The notes beneath the pieces are model-generated. The model worked only from the letters and a program-made list of their open reading frames with translations, was not told where the DNA came from and searched no databases. Below, in pieces: positions 34,182 to 43,383 of a stretch of DNA of 64,000 bases; position 1 is the stretch's first letter; each line of letters begins with the position of its first letter. Source of the DNA: Planococcus shenhongbingii (GTDB taxonomy: Bacteria > Bacillota > Bacilli > Bacillales_A > Planococcaceae); the NCBI RefSeq assembly GCF_030413635.1, contig NZ_CP129235.1, positions 248,001-312,000 on the forward strand, in the 5' to 3' direction. Position numbers and translations under genes: made by a program.

Positions 34182-35162
34182 ATGTTAAAAGATGTCTTCA
34201 TCAGCTTGTCACAAAACCAATTTTTAACGAGCGCGGCGAAAAAGTATGGTTTGAAATTAGGTGCTCAAACCGTCGTTGCTGGTACCAATATTGAACAAAC
34301 TATCAACAGCATCCGGGAACTGAATGCTCAAGGAATCAGCTGCACAGTGGATAACCTTGGGGAATTCGTTTTCGAAAAAGAAGAAGCTTTAAAAGCGAAA
34401 GAAAGTATTCTTGAAGTTATCGAAAGTATCCATGCCAATGGAGTGGACGCGCACGTTTCCTTAAAACCTACCCAAATCGGTTTGGATATCGATTACGATT
34501 TCTGTTATGAAAACTTGAGAGAAATCGTGGCTGCTGCCCACAAATACAATATGCATATCAACATCGACATGGAAGATTACGGCCACGTTCAGCCTTCATA
34601 CGATTTGTTGGAAACGCTATTGAAAGACTACGACAATGTCGGAACAGTTATCCAAGCCTATTTCTACCGGGCAGAAGATGATATCAAAAAACATAAAGAT
34701 CTGCGTTTGCGTATTGTAAAAGGAGCTTATAAAGAGCCTGCTGAATACGCCTACCAAACGCGCGAAGAAATTGATGCGAATTTCATCCAGTTAATCGAAT
34801 ACCATTTGCTGAATGGGAAATTCACATCAATCGCTACTCATGATCACCATATCATCAACCATGTTATTGATTTTGTAGAAGAAAACAATATCCCACGCGA
34901 GAAATTCGAATTCCAGATGCTTTATGGTTTCCGTAAAGATATGCAGTTGGATTTAGCGAGACAAGGATATAACTTCTGCACATATGTTCCTTTTGGGGAT
35001 GACTGGTATGGTTACTTTATGCGCCGCTTGGCAGAACGTCCGCAAAACTTGAATCTTGTGGCAAAACAAGTGTTCAATAAACGCACAAATACAGCGCTTG
35101 GCATTTTTGCCGGAGCTTTTGTATTGGGCCGTTTGACTTCCAAAAGCAAAAAAGTGAAATAA
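34182..35162 (+). CDS. Proline dehydrogenase, first paralogue
   Basis: A 326-residue FAD TIM-barrel enzyme, oxidising proline to pyrroline-5-carboxylate. NINIDMEDYGHVQ, RIVKGAYKEP, ATHDHHIINHV, FQMLYGFRKDMQ and YFMRRLAERPQN (the substrate-binding Arg pair) are intact. Two differences from the copy at 41097: the usual KLT active-site strand is Lys95-Pro96-Thr97, and a C-terminal extension of about 25 residues has a small hydrophobic stretch (ALGIFAGAFVLG) and a basic tail, perhaps a membrane contact. TCAGGAGGG precedes the ATG. Confidence 0.9.
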   Translation: MLKDVFISLSQNQFLTSAAKKYGLKLGAQTVVAGTNIEQTINSIRELNAQGISCTVDNLGEFVFEKEEALKAKESILEVIESIHANGVDAHVSLKPTQIGLDIDYDFCYENLREIVAAAHKYNMHINIDMEDYGHVQPSYDLLETLLKDYDNVGTVIQAYFYRAEDDIKKHKDLRLRIVKGAYKEPAEYAYQTREEIDANFIQLIEYHLLNGKFTSIATHDHHIINHVIDFVEENNIPREKFEFQMLYGFRKDMQLDLARQGYNFCTYVPFGDDWYGYFMRRLAERPQNLNLVAKQVFNKRTNTALGIFAGAFVLGRLTSKSKKVK

Positions 35163-35170
35163 GGTCTTCA

Positions 35171-35204
35171 AAAAGAACGGCTCAGTTGATGAGCCGTTCT
35201 TTTT
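35171..35204 (+). terminator. Terminator after the first proline dehydrogenase
   Basis: AAAGAACGGCTCA pairs with TGAGCCGTTCTTT, followed by a T run. Confidence 0.8.
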
Positions 35205-35253
35205 CAGCTTGTTGAGAAAGTTGAAATTTGTATTAGCGATCATCCCTTAACCG

Positions 35254-35566
35254 ATATTCCGCCAACCAGCTGCGAAGACATTGGCCGAGGTTTGTGAGGC
35301 CAAGTCTTTGCGACGAAGCGCGCAGCGCTGCAGGAGCATAGGGTTTCAGCCGCGGGCGAGCGCCAAGCCGCTTCGTCGCTCACGCTCCTGTTTCTGCATC
35401 GCTGCGCTAGCTTCGAAACATGAAAGGGCGTTGCAGGGTCTCGGCTGTCTCGTCGCTTACGCTGCCCCGCAGGCAAGACATTGGCCGACGCCTGCGAGGC
35501 TAAGTCTTTGCGACGAGCTTGCGCAGGAGCAGTATGTTTTCCTCCGCTGGTTGGCTCCATATCTGG
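35254..35566. repeat. Dispersed repeat, large copy
   Basis: Starts TTCCGCCAACCAGC and ends GCTGGTTGGCTCC, so the tips are inverted repeats. Inside are two direct repeats (35275-35319 and 35474-35517), both reading GACATTGGCCGA, then GAGGC-AAGTCTTTGCGACGA. Bases 35397-35434 match 4526-4563 in inverse orientation. Confidence 0.6.
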
Positions 35567-35644
35567 TGAGCAGGAACCAATAAGAGAAGGGTTTCTCAAA
35601 AAATCACACTTTTATAGAGTCTCTAAAAGTGATAAAAGAGAGCT

Positions 35645-35775
35645 GAATGCAGCGGAAGGCGGCGACTTCTGCGGGAACAGGGCGAGTCCTGAGACCCCGC
35701 AGGGAGCGCCAGCGAGCGAGGAGGCTTAGGCCGCCCCCCGCGAAAAGCGTCCGTCCTGGAGCGCAATGACAGAAG
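35645..35775. repeat. GC-rich intergenic repeat module
   Basis: Much richer in GC than its surroundings. It contains TTCTGCGGGAACAGGGCGAG, GACCCCGCAGGGAGCG and AAAGCGTCCGTCCTGGAGCG. From general knowledge, modules of this type recur between genes in Bacillaceae and Planococcaceae. The function is unknown. Confidence 0.5.
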
Positions 35776-35936
35776 AACATACGAGTTTCTCGACAGCCTG
35801 CAAAAGAGTGGCTCAGTTGATGAGCCGTTCTTTTTTGTTTCTGCAATTTTTAATTTGCTGGATTAGCGCAGCCATCATTGAAACTCGTGCTGTTTCTTTG
35901 TGGAATTAATTGAATTCTCTTTTATTTTACAGTGTC

Positions 35937-35964
35937 TTGAAATGGCTTTTTGACGTGCTATAAT
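35937..35964 (+). promoter_or_regulatory. xpt-pbuX promoter
   Basis: TTGAAA (35937-35942), a 16-base spacer and a perfect TATAAT (35959-35964), 20 bases before the riboswitch. Confidence 0.7.
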
Positions 35965-35984
35965 AAGACCATTCTAATAATATT

Positions 35985-36054
35985 CACTCATATAATAGCG
36001 GAAATATGGTCCGCAAGTTTCTACCGGTTTGCCGTAAACAAACTGACTATGAGA
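35985..36054 (+). promoter_or_regulatory. Purine riboswitch aptamer, guanine type
   Basis: The P1 strands are CTCATA and TATGAG. Between them are ATAATAGCGG, ATATGGTCCGC, AAGTTTCTACCGG and GCCGTAAAC, the conserved core of the purine aptamer with its two kissing loops. The discriminating base is C (GACTATGAG rather than GATTATG), which specifies guanine or hypoxanthine. It precedes xpt-pbuX, the classic target. Confidence 0.92.
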
Positions 36055-38118
<2,064 letters not shown>

Positions 38119-38121
38119 TCT

Positions 38122-38159
38122 AAAAAACGAGCCGCTGTATAAGCAACGGTTCGTTTTTT
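38122..38159. terminator. Bidirectional terminator after pbuX
   Basis: AAAAAACGAGCCG pairs with CGGTTCGTTTTTT (one G-T), with T runs both ways. Confidence 0.75.
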
Positions 38160-38168
38160 GCTATTCAT

Positions 38169-39152
38169 TCAATTACTGTTAACAAATAGGAAGTCCAGGG
38201 CTTTTGCTAAAGTTTCTTGAGCTTCCAGCGTATCCAGAGCATATTGGAATTCATGTTTTAGCTCTTTGTCCGTGCCATTGAAAAATACACTAGTAACCGC
38301 AATGCCCGTGGTTTCAAGTGTTTCGGCAAATTCAACCGATTGTGATACAAGAGGATCAGCATCGCCAGCCGTGATAAACACCGGCGGGTAAGCTGAAGTG
38401 ATTTGGTTTACTGTTGATAATTGATCAATGTCTTCAAAAGTTTCGAAAGGTTCGACTCCGGTATATGTATTTAAAAACCCGTCAATATTAGGGAATTCCG
38501 TTGCTCTTACGGTTTTCATATTAAATAAACCGCAAAAAAGGAGAGCTCCCTGGAGTTGCGCTGCTTGAACGGCCGGAACAATCTGCATTGCTTCGGATAA
38601 GTCGTTATTTGAAATGACGGCCGCAACTTGGCTTGATATCTGAGCTCCGGCTGAGTCGCCGCCGATAAATACCTTGTCCATATCGCCTCCATATTTCGCG
38701 GCGTGCAATTGCAAATAGTTGAGGGCTTCGTTAGCTTGGATAATCGGCCCTGGATATTTCTGTTCAGGTGCCAAGGCATAATCAATATTTGCTACGACAT
38801 ATCCGGCATGTGCCAAAGCCATACCATATTCTTGCCGGCTGTCTTTTGAGCCACCGACATAACCGCCGCCGTGAATCCATAAAATAACGGGAAGGTTCTG
38901 TCCTCCTGTTTTTGGATAATAAATGTCTAAGAGGCTATCTTTTTTGTTGCTATACACTAGATTTTTGACTACCTGAACTTCTTGGTAAATATCTTCAAGA
39001 TCAAACAAAGCAGCGTCAGGACTCTGCTTAGAGGCAGAGGCGTCCAGGGGTGCTGGTATTTGTTCCATTATAATAATCAACGTTAAAAAGGCAATAAAAG
39101 ACCAAAGGGCTATCCATTTTTTTTGCATATTAAGTTTCTTAGTGGCTGGCAT
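38169..39152 (-). CDS. Membrane-anchored alpha/beta hydrolase (carboxylesterase/HSL-like)
   Basis: A 327-residue hydrolase with an N-terminal membrane anchor (WIALWSFIAFLTLIII). The esterase/lipase oxyanion motif is WIHGGGYVGG, followed by ANIDYALAPEQKYPGP, the nucleophile GGDSAGAQ (Ser), FITAGDADPLV (Asp) and LKHEFQ (His). It probably acts outside the membrane on an ester substrate that is not identifiable. The start at 39152 is chosen because the ATG at 39161 overlaps the TAAAGGA ribosome site. Confidence 0.78.
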   Translation of the reverse strand: MPATKKLNMQKKWIALWSFIAFLTLIIIMEQIPAPLDASASKQSPDAALFDLEDIYQEVQVVKNLVYSNKKDSLLDIYYPKTGGQNLPVILWIHGGGYVGGSKDSRQEYGMALAHAGYVVANIDYALAPEQKYPGPIIQANEALNYLQLHAAKYGGDMDKVFIGGDSAGAQISSQVAAVISNNDLSEAMQIVPAVQAAQLQGALLFCGLFNMKTVRATEFPNIDGFLNTYTGVEPFETFEDIDQLSTVNQITSAYPPVFITAGDADPLVSQSVEFAETLETTGIAVTSVFFNGTDKELKHEFQYALDTLEAQETLAKALDFLFVNSN

Positions 39153-39345
39153 GGCAAGCATCCTTTAATAAATAAATTTTTGGATAGAACAATAGCTTTA
39201 TATTATCGAGTGAGAACGGTAAAAAGATAGATACTAAATACCTGTATGAAGTGGAAATAAGAACATTTTTCTGCATTGTGAATGATTTGCCGTGCTAAAC
39301 AAAGGGTATCTAAAGAGTTGAAGCTTTTAAAGGGATGTGAAATAA

Positions 39346-40014
39346 ATGTTCGGTCTCGCTGATTTACTGTCATTAATCATTTCTGCGTTTATAATTTTGC
39401 CAGTGGTGGTGTTTCTGCGTGAAACTGGTTATTTGCTTGTCAGTGTAATATTTGGGGTTAACAATCCGAGACTGACAATTGGTTCAGGCCCCCGACTTAT
39501 TAAACTAGGAATGTTTGATATTCGGAAATATTACCATCTATATAGTTGGTATTCTTACGATTCTTTAAAAAGGGAAAGCAAGTTTGTCTACGTATGCATT
39601 TATGCCGGTCCGATTCTGGTCAACCTTGTGCTGGCATTGGTCATCAACGCCCTCATAGCAAATGGCTATCTTGAAGAATATAAAACGTTTTGGGACCGGT
39701 TTGTTTTTTATGCTTTTTATTACGTGTTATTTGATATAGTGCCTATGAAGACGGCAAATGGCAAGCCCAATAACGGCCTTATTATTTATGAAATGCTGCG
39801 CTATGGCCGGCGCACTGATTATAATCAGGAACCTTTTATTCCATCGACAACAGAGGTAGAAGAAGAATACCAAGAAGAGATGGAGAAAATAGAAGAATTG
39901 AAAGAACATCAAAAAGAACAAGTTGAAGAACAAAAAGAACGAGAAAAGGAAGTATTGAAAGAGCAGAAAGAACAGGAAAAAGAAGAAATAAAAGAAAAGA
40001 AAAAGGAGAAATAG
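39346..40014 (+). CDS. Degenerate site-2-protease (M50)-like membrane protein with charged tail
   Basis: A 222-residue protein with three or four membrane segments and a C-terminal Glu/Lys coiled coil (from about residue 170). The plan follows M50 proteases: LRETGYLLVSVIFGV (residues 24-38) stands where HExxH-LL-A-xFGV occurs, then LTIGSGPRL as in the S2P post-motif strand, then YAGPILVNLVLAL, and FDIVPMKTANG (129-139) where NxxPxxxxDG occurs. All three metal ligands are replaced (His to Arg25, His to Tyr29, Asp to Asn138); Glu26 remains. Likely a non-catalytic pseudoprotease. A GGGTAT element lies upstream. The family has no function known to me. Confidence 0.6.
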   Translation: MFGLADLLSLIISAFIILPVVVFLRETGYLLVSVIFGVNNPRLTIGSGPRLIKLGMFDIRKYYHLYSWYSYDSLKRESKFVYVCIYAGPILVNLVLALVINALIANGYLEEYKTFWDRFVFYAFYYVLFDIVPMKTANGKPNNGLIIYEMLRYGRRTDYNQEPFIPSTTEVEEEYQEEMEKIEELKEHQKEQVEEQKEREKEVLKEQKEQEKEEIKEKKKEK

Positions 40015-40027
40015 GAATGGCGCTTAC

Positions 40028-40045
40028 TATCTTTAGTTTGAGATA
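40028..40045. promoter_or_regulatory. MhqR-type operator
   Basis: TATCTTTAGTTTGAGATA matches the MhqR palindrome TATCTCGAATTCGAGATA at 14 of 18 positions, including both outer arms. It lies 50 bases before a gene of the MhqO/MhqA dioxygenase family, the known MhqR targets. Confidence 0.6.
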
Positions 40046-40094
40046 AGTGAGTGATACTATAAAAGAAGACTACTTGAATTGGAGGAAATGCAGT

Positions 40095-41033
40095 ATGGCG
40101 AAAAGTTCAAAAGGAATTCACCATATTACGGCAATTGTAGGGAATCCCCAGGAAAACGTGGATTTCTATGCTGGAGTACTGGGGTTGCGGCTTGTAAAAA
40201 AGACCATCAACTTTGACGATCCGGGCACATATCATCTCTATTTCGGCAATCAAACCGGGGAACCGGGAACAATTATCACCTTTTTCCCTTGGGACAATGC
40301 TTATAAAGGCAGAATTGGCGATGGCCAAGTTGGTGTAATATCTTATGTTGTACCCGCAGGGGCTTTGCGTTTTTGGGAACAGCGATTATCGAAGTTTGGT
40401 GTATCTTTTGAAAAAACAGAGCGTTTCGGGGAGCAATTTCTAACTTTTGAGGATCCTCATGGGCTGCATTTGGAATTGGTAGCGAGGGAAGCGGGACGAC
40501 CGAGTGCCTGGAGTTTTGGTGAAATCAGTCCGAATACTGCAATCAAAGGGTTTGGCGGAGCAACTTTGCTTACTTCCTACCCCGAAAAAACAACAGAATT
40601 ACTGGAGGTAGGACTGGGTTTGAAAAAAATCGGAGAAGAAGACGATTTGATGCGCTTCCACGCTCCTGCAGACCTTGGAAATGTGATTGATGTAAAACTC
40701 ACTTCTGTCGGCAGAGGGCAAATGGGAGTTGGCACCGTCCATCATATCGCCTGGCGGGCAGAAGATGATGAAGACCAGCTGGACTGGAAGCGGCATATTG
40801 AAAATTATGGCCTGCAGGTAACCCCAGTCCAAGACCGCAATTATTTTAATGCGATTTACTTCCGGGAATATGGCGATCTATTATTTGAAATCGCCACAGA
40901 CCCACCTGGCTTTGCTATTGACGAAGCACCTGAGGCCCTGGGAGAAGGTTTGATGCTGCCGAAACAGTACGAGCATTACCGGGCACGGCTGAATGATGAT
41001 TTGATGCCGATTAACGTTAAAGAATTGGATTGA
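40095..41033 (+). CDS. mhqO: Ring-cleaving dioxygenase of the MhqO/MhqA family
   Basis: A 312-residue VOC-fold enzyme with two glyoxalase-like halves. The first half has GIHHITAIVGNPQEN (metal His) and DFYAGVLGLRLVKKT; the metal Glu is in HGLHLELV. The second half has VHHIAWRAEDDE and YGDLLFEIATDPPGF. B. subtilis paralogues MhqA, MhqE and MhqO act in resistance to methylhydroquinone and catechol, opening the ring. GGAGGAAATG precedes the ATG at 40095. The MhqR-type site upstream suggests induction by quinones. Confidence 0.82.
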   Translation: MAKSSKGIHHITAIVGNPQENVDFYAGVLGLRLVKKTINFDDPGTYHLYFGNQTGEPGTIITFFPWDNAYKGRIGDGQVGVISYVVPAGALRFWEQRLSKFGVSFEKTERFGEQFLTFEDPHGLHLELVAREAGRPSAWSFGEISPNTAIKGFGGATLLTSYPEKTTELLEVGLGLKKIGEEDDLMRFHAPADLGNVIDVKLTSVGRGQMGVGTVHHIAWRAEDDEDQLDWKRHIENYGLQVTPVQDRNYFNAIYFREYGDLLFEIATDPPGFAIDEAPEALGEGLMLPKQYEHYRARLNDDLMPINVKELD

Positions 41034-41040
41034 GATAAAA

Positions 41041-41089
41041 AAGAAAGAGCGTCCGGAGGAAGTTATTCTTCCTCCGGACGCTCTTTTCT
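41041..41089. terminator. Bidirectional terminator
   Basis: Perfect 19-bp stem AAAGAGCGTCCGGAGGAAG with its complement, a 5-base loop, and T/A runs. It serves mhqO and the convergent proline dehydrogenase. Confidence 0.9.
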
Positions 41090-41096
41090 AGGGAAT

Positions 41097-42005
41097 TTAC
41101 TTAGATACAAGGCTCTTCAAAGCCAGATTGATGTTTTGCGGCCGTTCAGCCAAACGGCGCATATAATAGCCGTACCAGTCCTGGCCAAATGGAACGTAGG
41201 TAGTAAACGCATAACCTTCTTCAGCAAGTTCTTTTTGCATATCAGAACGGAAACCGTAAAGCATTTGGAATTCAAAACGATCACGCGGAATGCTGTTTTC
41301 TTTAGCAAACTTCTTCACAGCATCGATAATATGATGGTCGTGAGTCGCGATAGAAGTGAATGCGGGCTGCTGCAAACGAAGTTTAATCAGCTTCAAGTAG
41401 TTCATGTCGATATCTTGTTTGCTTTGGTAGGAAACTTCCGAGAGTTCTTTATACGCTCCTTTGACAAGGCGCAAGCGCACATTTTGCAAGTTTTCCAAAT
41501 CTTTTTCGGAACGGTAAAGGTAGGATTGAATCACAGTGCCGACATTGTCATAGTCTTCTAGAAGCGCATGGAGAATATCAAGTGTCTGTTGCAAATGGCT
41601 GTAATCTTCCATGTCGATATTGATGAAAATCGCGTAATTTGCAGCTGCCGCTACAATTTCCCGCATATTTTCTAAGCAGAATTTATAGTCGACATCCAAT
41701 CCGACTTGTGTCAGTTTGATCGACATATGGGCTGTCACACCGTGCTGTTGGATTGCTTCCAATGTTTCCAGAATACTCGCCTTTGCCTCAAGTGCTTCTT
41801 CTTTGCTGTAGACAAATTCACCGAGATTATCAATTGTGGCTCCAATGCCATTGGCGTTCAATTCTTTCACGGATTTCATCATGCTATTAATATCAGTTCC
41901 AGCGACAACTTTACTAGCGCCTAATTTTAAGCCCCATTTTTTTGCCCCGTTATTCAATAATTGATTTTTAGATAAAGCAATAAAAAAATCTCGTGTCAAA
42001 CTCAC
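41097..42005 (-). CDS. putB: Proline dehydrogenase, second paralogue (PutB-like)
   Basis: A 302-residue proline dehydrogenase, the usual length for B. subtilis PutB/FadM. It has the canonical HMSIKLTQVGLDV active-site strand (Lys97), INIDMEDYSHLQ, RLVKGAYKEL, ATHDHHI, FQMLYGFRSDMQ and YYMRRLAERPQN. It starts at GTG (42005) with AGGAGG 8 bases upstream. A cre site lies just before the ribosome site, so it is probably repressed by CcpA. No pyrroline-5-carboxylate dehydrogenase or proline transporter gene is in the window. Confidence 0.92.
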   Translation of the reverse strand: MSLTRDFFIALSKNQLLNNGAKKWGLKLGASKVVAGTDINSMMKSVKELNANGIGATIDNLGEFVYSKEEALEAKASILETLEAIQQHGVTAHMSIKLTQVGLDVDYKFCLENMREIVAAAANYAIFINIDMEDYSHLQQTLDILHALLEDYDNVGTVIQSYLYRSEKDLENLQNVRLRLVKGAYKELSEVSYQSKQDIDMNYLKLIKLRLQQPAFTSIATHDHHIIDAVKKFAKENSIPRDRFEFQMLYGFRSDMQKELAEEGYAFTTYVPFGQDWYGYYMRRLAERPQNINLALKSLVSK

Positions 42006-42024
42006 TGTTTTTCCTCCTATGCTA

Positions 42025-42040
42025 ATGAAAACGTATTCAA
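42025..42040. promoter_or_regulatory. cre site upstream of putB
   Basis: ATGAAAACGTATTCAA satisfies the broad cre consensus WTGNNARCGNWWWCAW at every position. It is 20 bases from the GTG start and likely downstream of the promoter. Confidence 0.6.
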
Positions 42041-42507
42041 GGCAAGCTTTAAATGATGTGAAAGACGGTATATTTTATCCAAGCTTACTTACTAAGCAAA
42101 GATTATCGATAAGGAAATCCACTAGAGCAATTTAAAAAAGGAACTTTATTCATTCCTTTTCTCATTATAATCGATAGTTTAAATTCCTCCTAACGTTATA
42201 TAGCAGGGAAGAAGACAAATAAATTCAAAGATAGAAAAAACTTTAATGAAATTCACGCTTTCGAATAAATTAAATCAATTAACATGGAAGCCACTGAAAT
42301 CCCCAGATCGATTTATTCTACTTTAGCGGTCAGGGAGGGATAAAGATAATTCCTGCTAAATGAGGTTTTCTTTACTGGCTTGCTTTTTAATAGAGGGAAT
42401 ATTGGGAAAATTAATAGCGGTTATAAGCAGGATACCGACTCAAAACGTCCAGGGTGTTGAATTCGATTTTAGAAATAATGCACCTTAATCTAAATTCTCC
42501 GCTTTGA

Positions 42508-42548
42508 AATTCAAAAGGAATGGCAAAGAGCGCCATTCCTTTTGAATT
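42508..42548. terminator. Hairpin before the repeat (terminator-like)
   Basis: Perfect 17-bp stem AATTCAAAAGGAATGGC and its complement, with a 7-base loop. On either strand it is followed by only moderate T content, so termination is likely but not certain. Confidence 0.55.
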
Positions 42549-42575
42549 CTCTAATGATTGTCGGGGCTGAACGAG

Positions 42576-42711
42576 CCGCCTTCGCTTTTCTTAATGTCCA
42601 GCTGCAAGAGCCAGCTTCTCGGGTCATAAGCCACTCCGGCTGTGCGGCAAAAAGCGCCGCTTCGCCAGACCGTCTTATGCCTATCGAAGCTAAACGGCTC
42701 TTTCCGCTTTT
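42576..42711. repeat. Dispersed hairpin-forming repeat abutting aroK
   Basis: Complementary arms nest in order: AGAGCC/GGCTCT, AGCTTC/GAAGCT, GGTCATAAG/CTTATGCC and GCGGC/GCCGC around an AAAAAGC centre, giving an imperfect hairpin of about 95 bases. From general knowledge, intergenic repeats with CTCGGGTCATAAGCC- and GCGGCAAAAAGCGCCGC-like sequence recur in Bacillales genomes. It ends at the aroK stop codon. Confidence 0.6.
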
Positions 42712-43268
42712 CAACGTTGAGGGGCATGGATTTCCCATGATAGTTTTAAGGCGTCTGACAGGTATTCCGCTGCTTCTTCTGCTTCAAAATGATCTATTTG
42801 AAATTTTGAATGGTTGAGTGAGTAGATAGATTGCCGTTCAAGAAAAAGCTCTTTGATGTCTTCGATAGACCTGCCCTGCAGCAATGGCCGGTTGCCGGAA
42901 AGAATATGGATTCGTTCTTTCCAAGAATCCCAGGAAATATCCAAGAATAGCACAATGCAGTTTGCCAGGCACATGGCTTGTATTTCTTTTTGTAAGAAAG
43001 CGCCGCCTCCGACAGAAATGATATAAAGGGGCTGATGGCTATAATACTCGATTAATTCTTTCTCTTTTTTACGGAAGGCTTTTTCACCGTATGTCTCGAA
43101 TATTAAAGGAATCGGCATCGAGAATTCTTTTTCAATTTCCGCATCGATATCGACAAAATTCCGATAAAGCTTTTGGGCAAGCAGTTTTCCGACAGTCGTT
43201 TTTCCTACTCCCATAAAGCCGATGCAAACAATGCTTTTTTCACGAATTGATAATCCAAAATTTCTCAC
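42711..43268 (-). CDS. aroK: Shikimate kinase
   Basis: A 185-residue P-loop kinase (shikimate to shikimate-3-phosphate). Walker A is in IGFMGVGKTTVGKLLA; NFVDIDAEIEKEF has the shikimate-binding Asp; the Arg-containing FETYGEKAFRKKE, ISVGGGAFLQ (the Gly-rich shikimate site) and NRPLL (LID) follow. GTG 43268 is preferred as start (GAGTGGT 7 bases upstream); TTG 43274 is an alternative. The C-terminus ends at the edge of a dispersed repeat. It is not with other aro genes here. Confidence 0.88.
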   Translation of the reverse strand: MRNFGLSIREKSIVCIGFMGVGKTTVGKLLAQKLYRNFVDIDAEIEKEFSMPIPLIFETYGEKAFRKKEKELIEYYSHQPLYIISVGGGAFLQKEIQAMCLANCIVLFLDISWDSWKERIHILSGNRPLLQGRSIEDIKELFLERQSIYSLNHSKFQIDHFEAEEAAEYLSDALKLSWEIHAPQR

Positions 43269-43383
43269 TGACAACCACTCGTTTCTTTGTAATTAGTAAA
43301 TGGAATTGCTGAGTTTACAACCTTTACTTTACACTAGCTTGTATAAAAATTCATTCATTTTTCAAAAAATAAGGAGGAAGTTT

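Larger units (their letters stand above)
35169..35840. repeat. Segment bounded by inverted copies of a terminator-like end
   Basis: The left end (35171-35220) and right end (35786-35838) are inverted repeats of about 50 bases with minor differences. Each holds the hairpin GGCTCA-N5-TGAGCC with A/T flanks, followed inward by CAGCTTGTTGAGAAAG on the left and its imperfect complement TTTCTCGACAGCCTG on the right. The 25-base hairpin core is identical in both. No transposase and no clear target duplication are visible. Confidence 0.5.
42006..42710. other. Intergenic region with hairpin repeat
   Basis: No gene is seen in 705 bases. Left end: the putB upstream region with a cre site. Middle (42060-42500): AT-rich, nothing recognised. 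Right end: a hairpin (42508-42548) and a dispersed hairpin repeat reaching the aroK stop codon. Confidence 0.6.

Noticed and set aside
35275..35517. Two spaced direct repeats considered as a CRISPR remnant
   Set aside because: Only two imperfect copies 200 bases apart, without regular spacers or cas genes; they are part of a dispersed repeat.
35240..35846. Several frames of 80-119 codons in the gap before xpt
   Set aside because: They lie entirely in GC-rich intergenic repeats, on both strands and in overlapping phases.
39310..39318. GGGTAT upstream of the pseudo-S2P gene considered as a sigma-B -10
   Set aside because: No acceptable GTTTAA-like -35 occurs 12-15 bases upstream.
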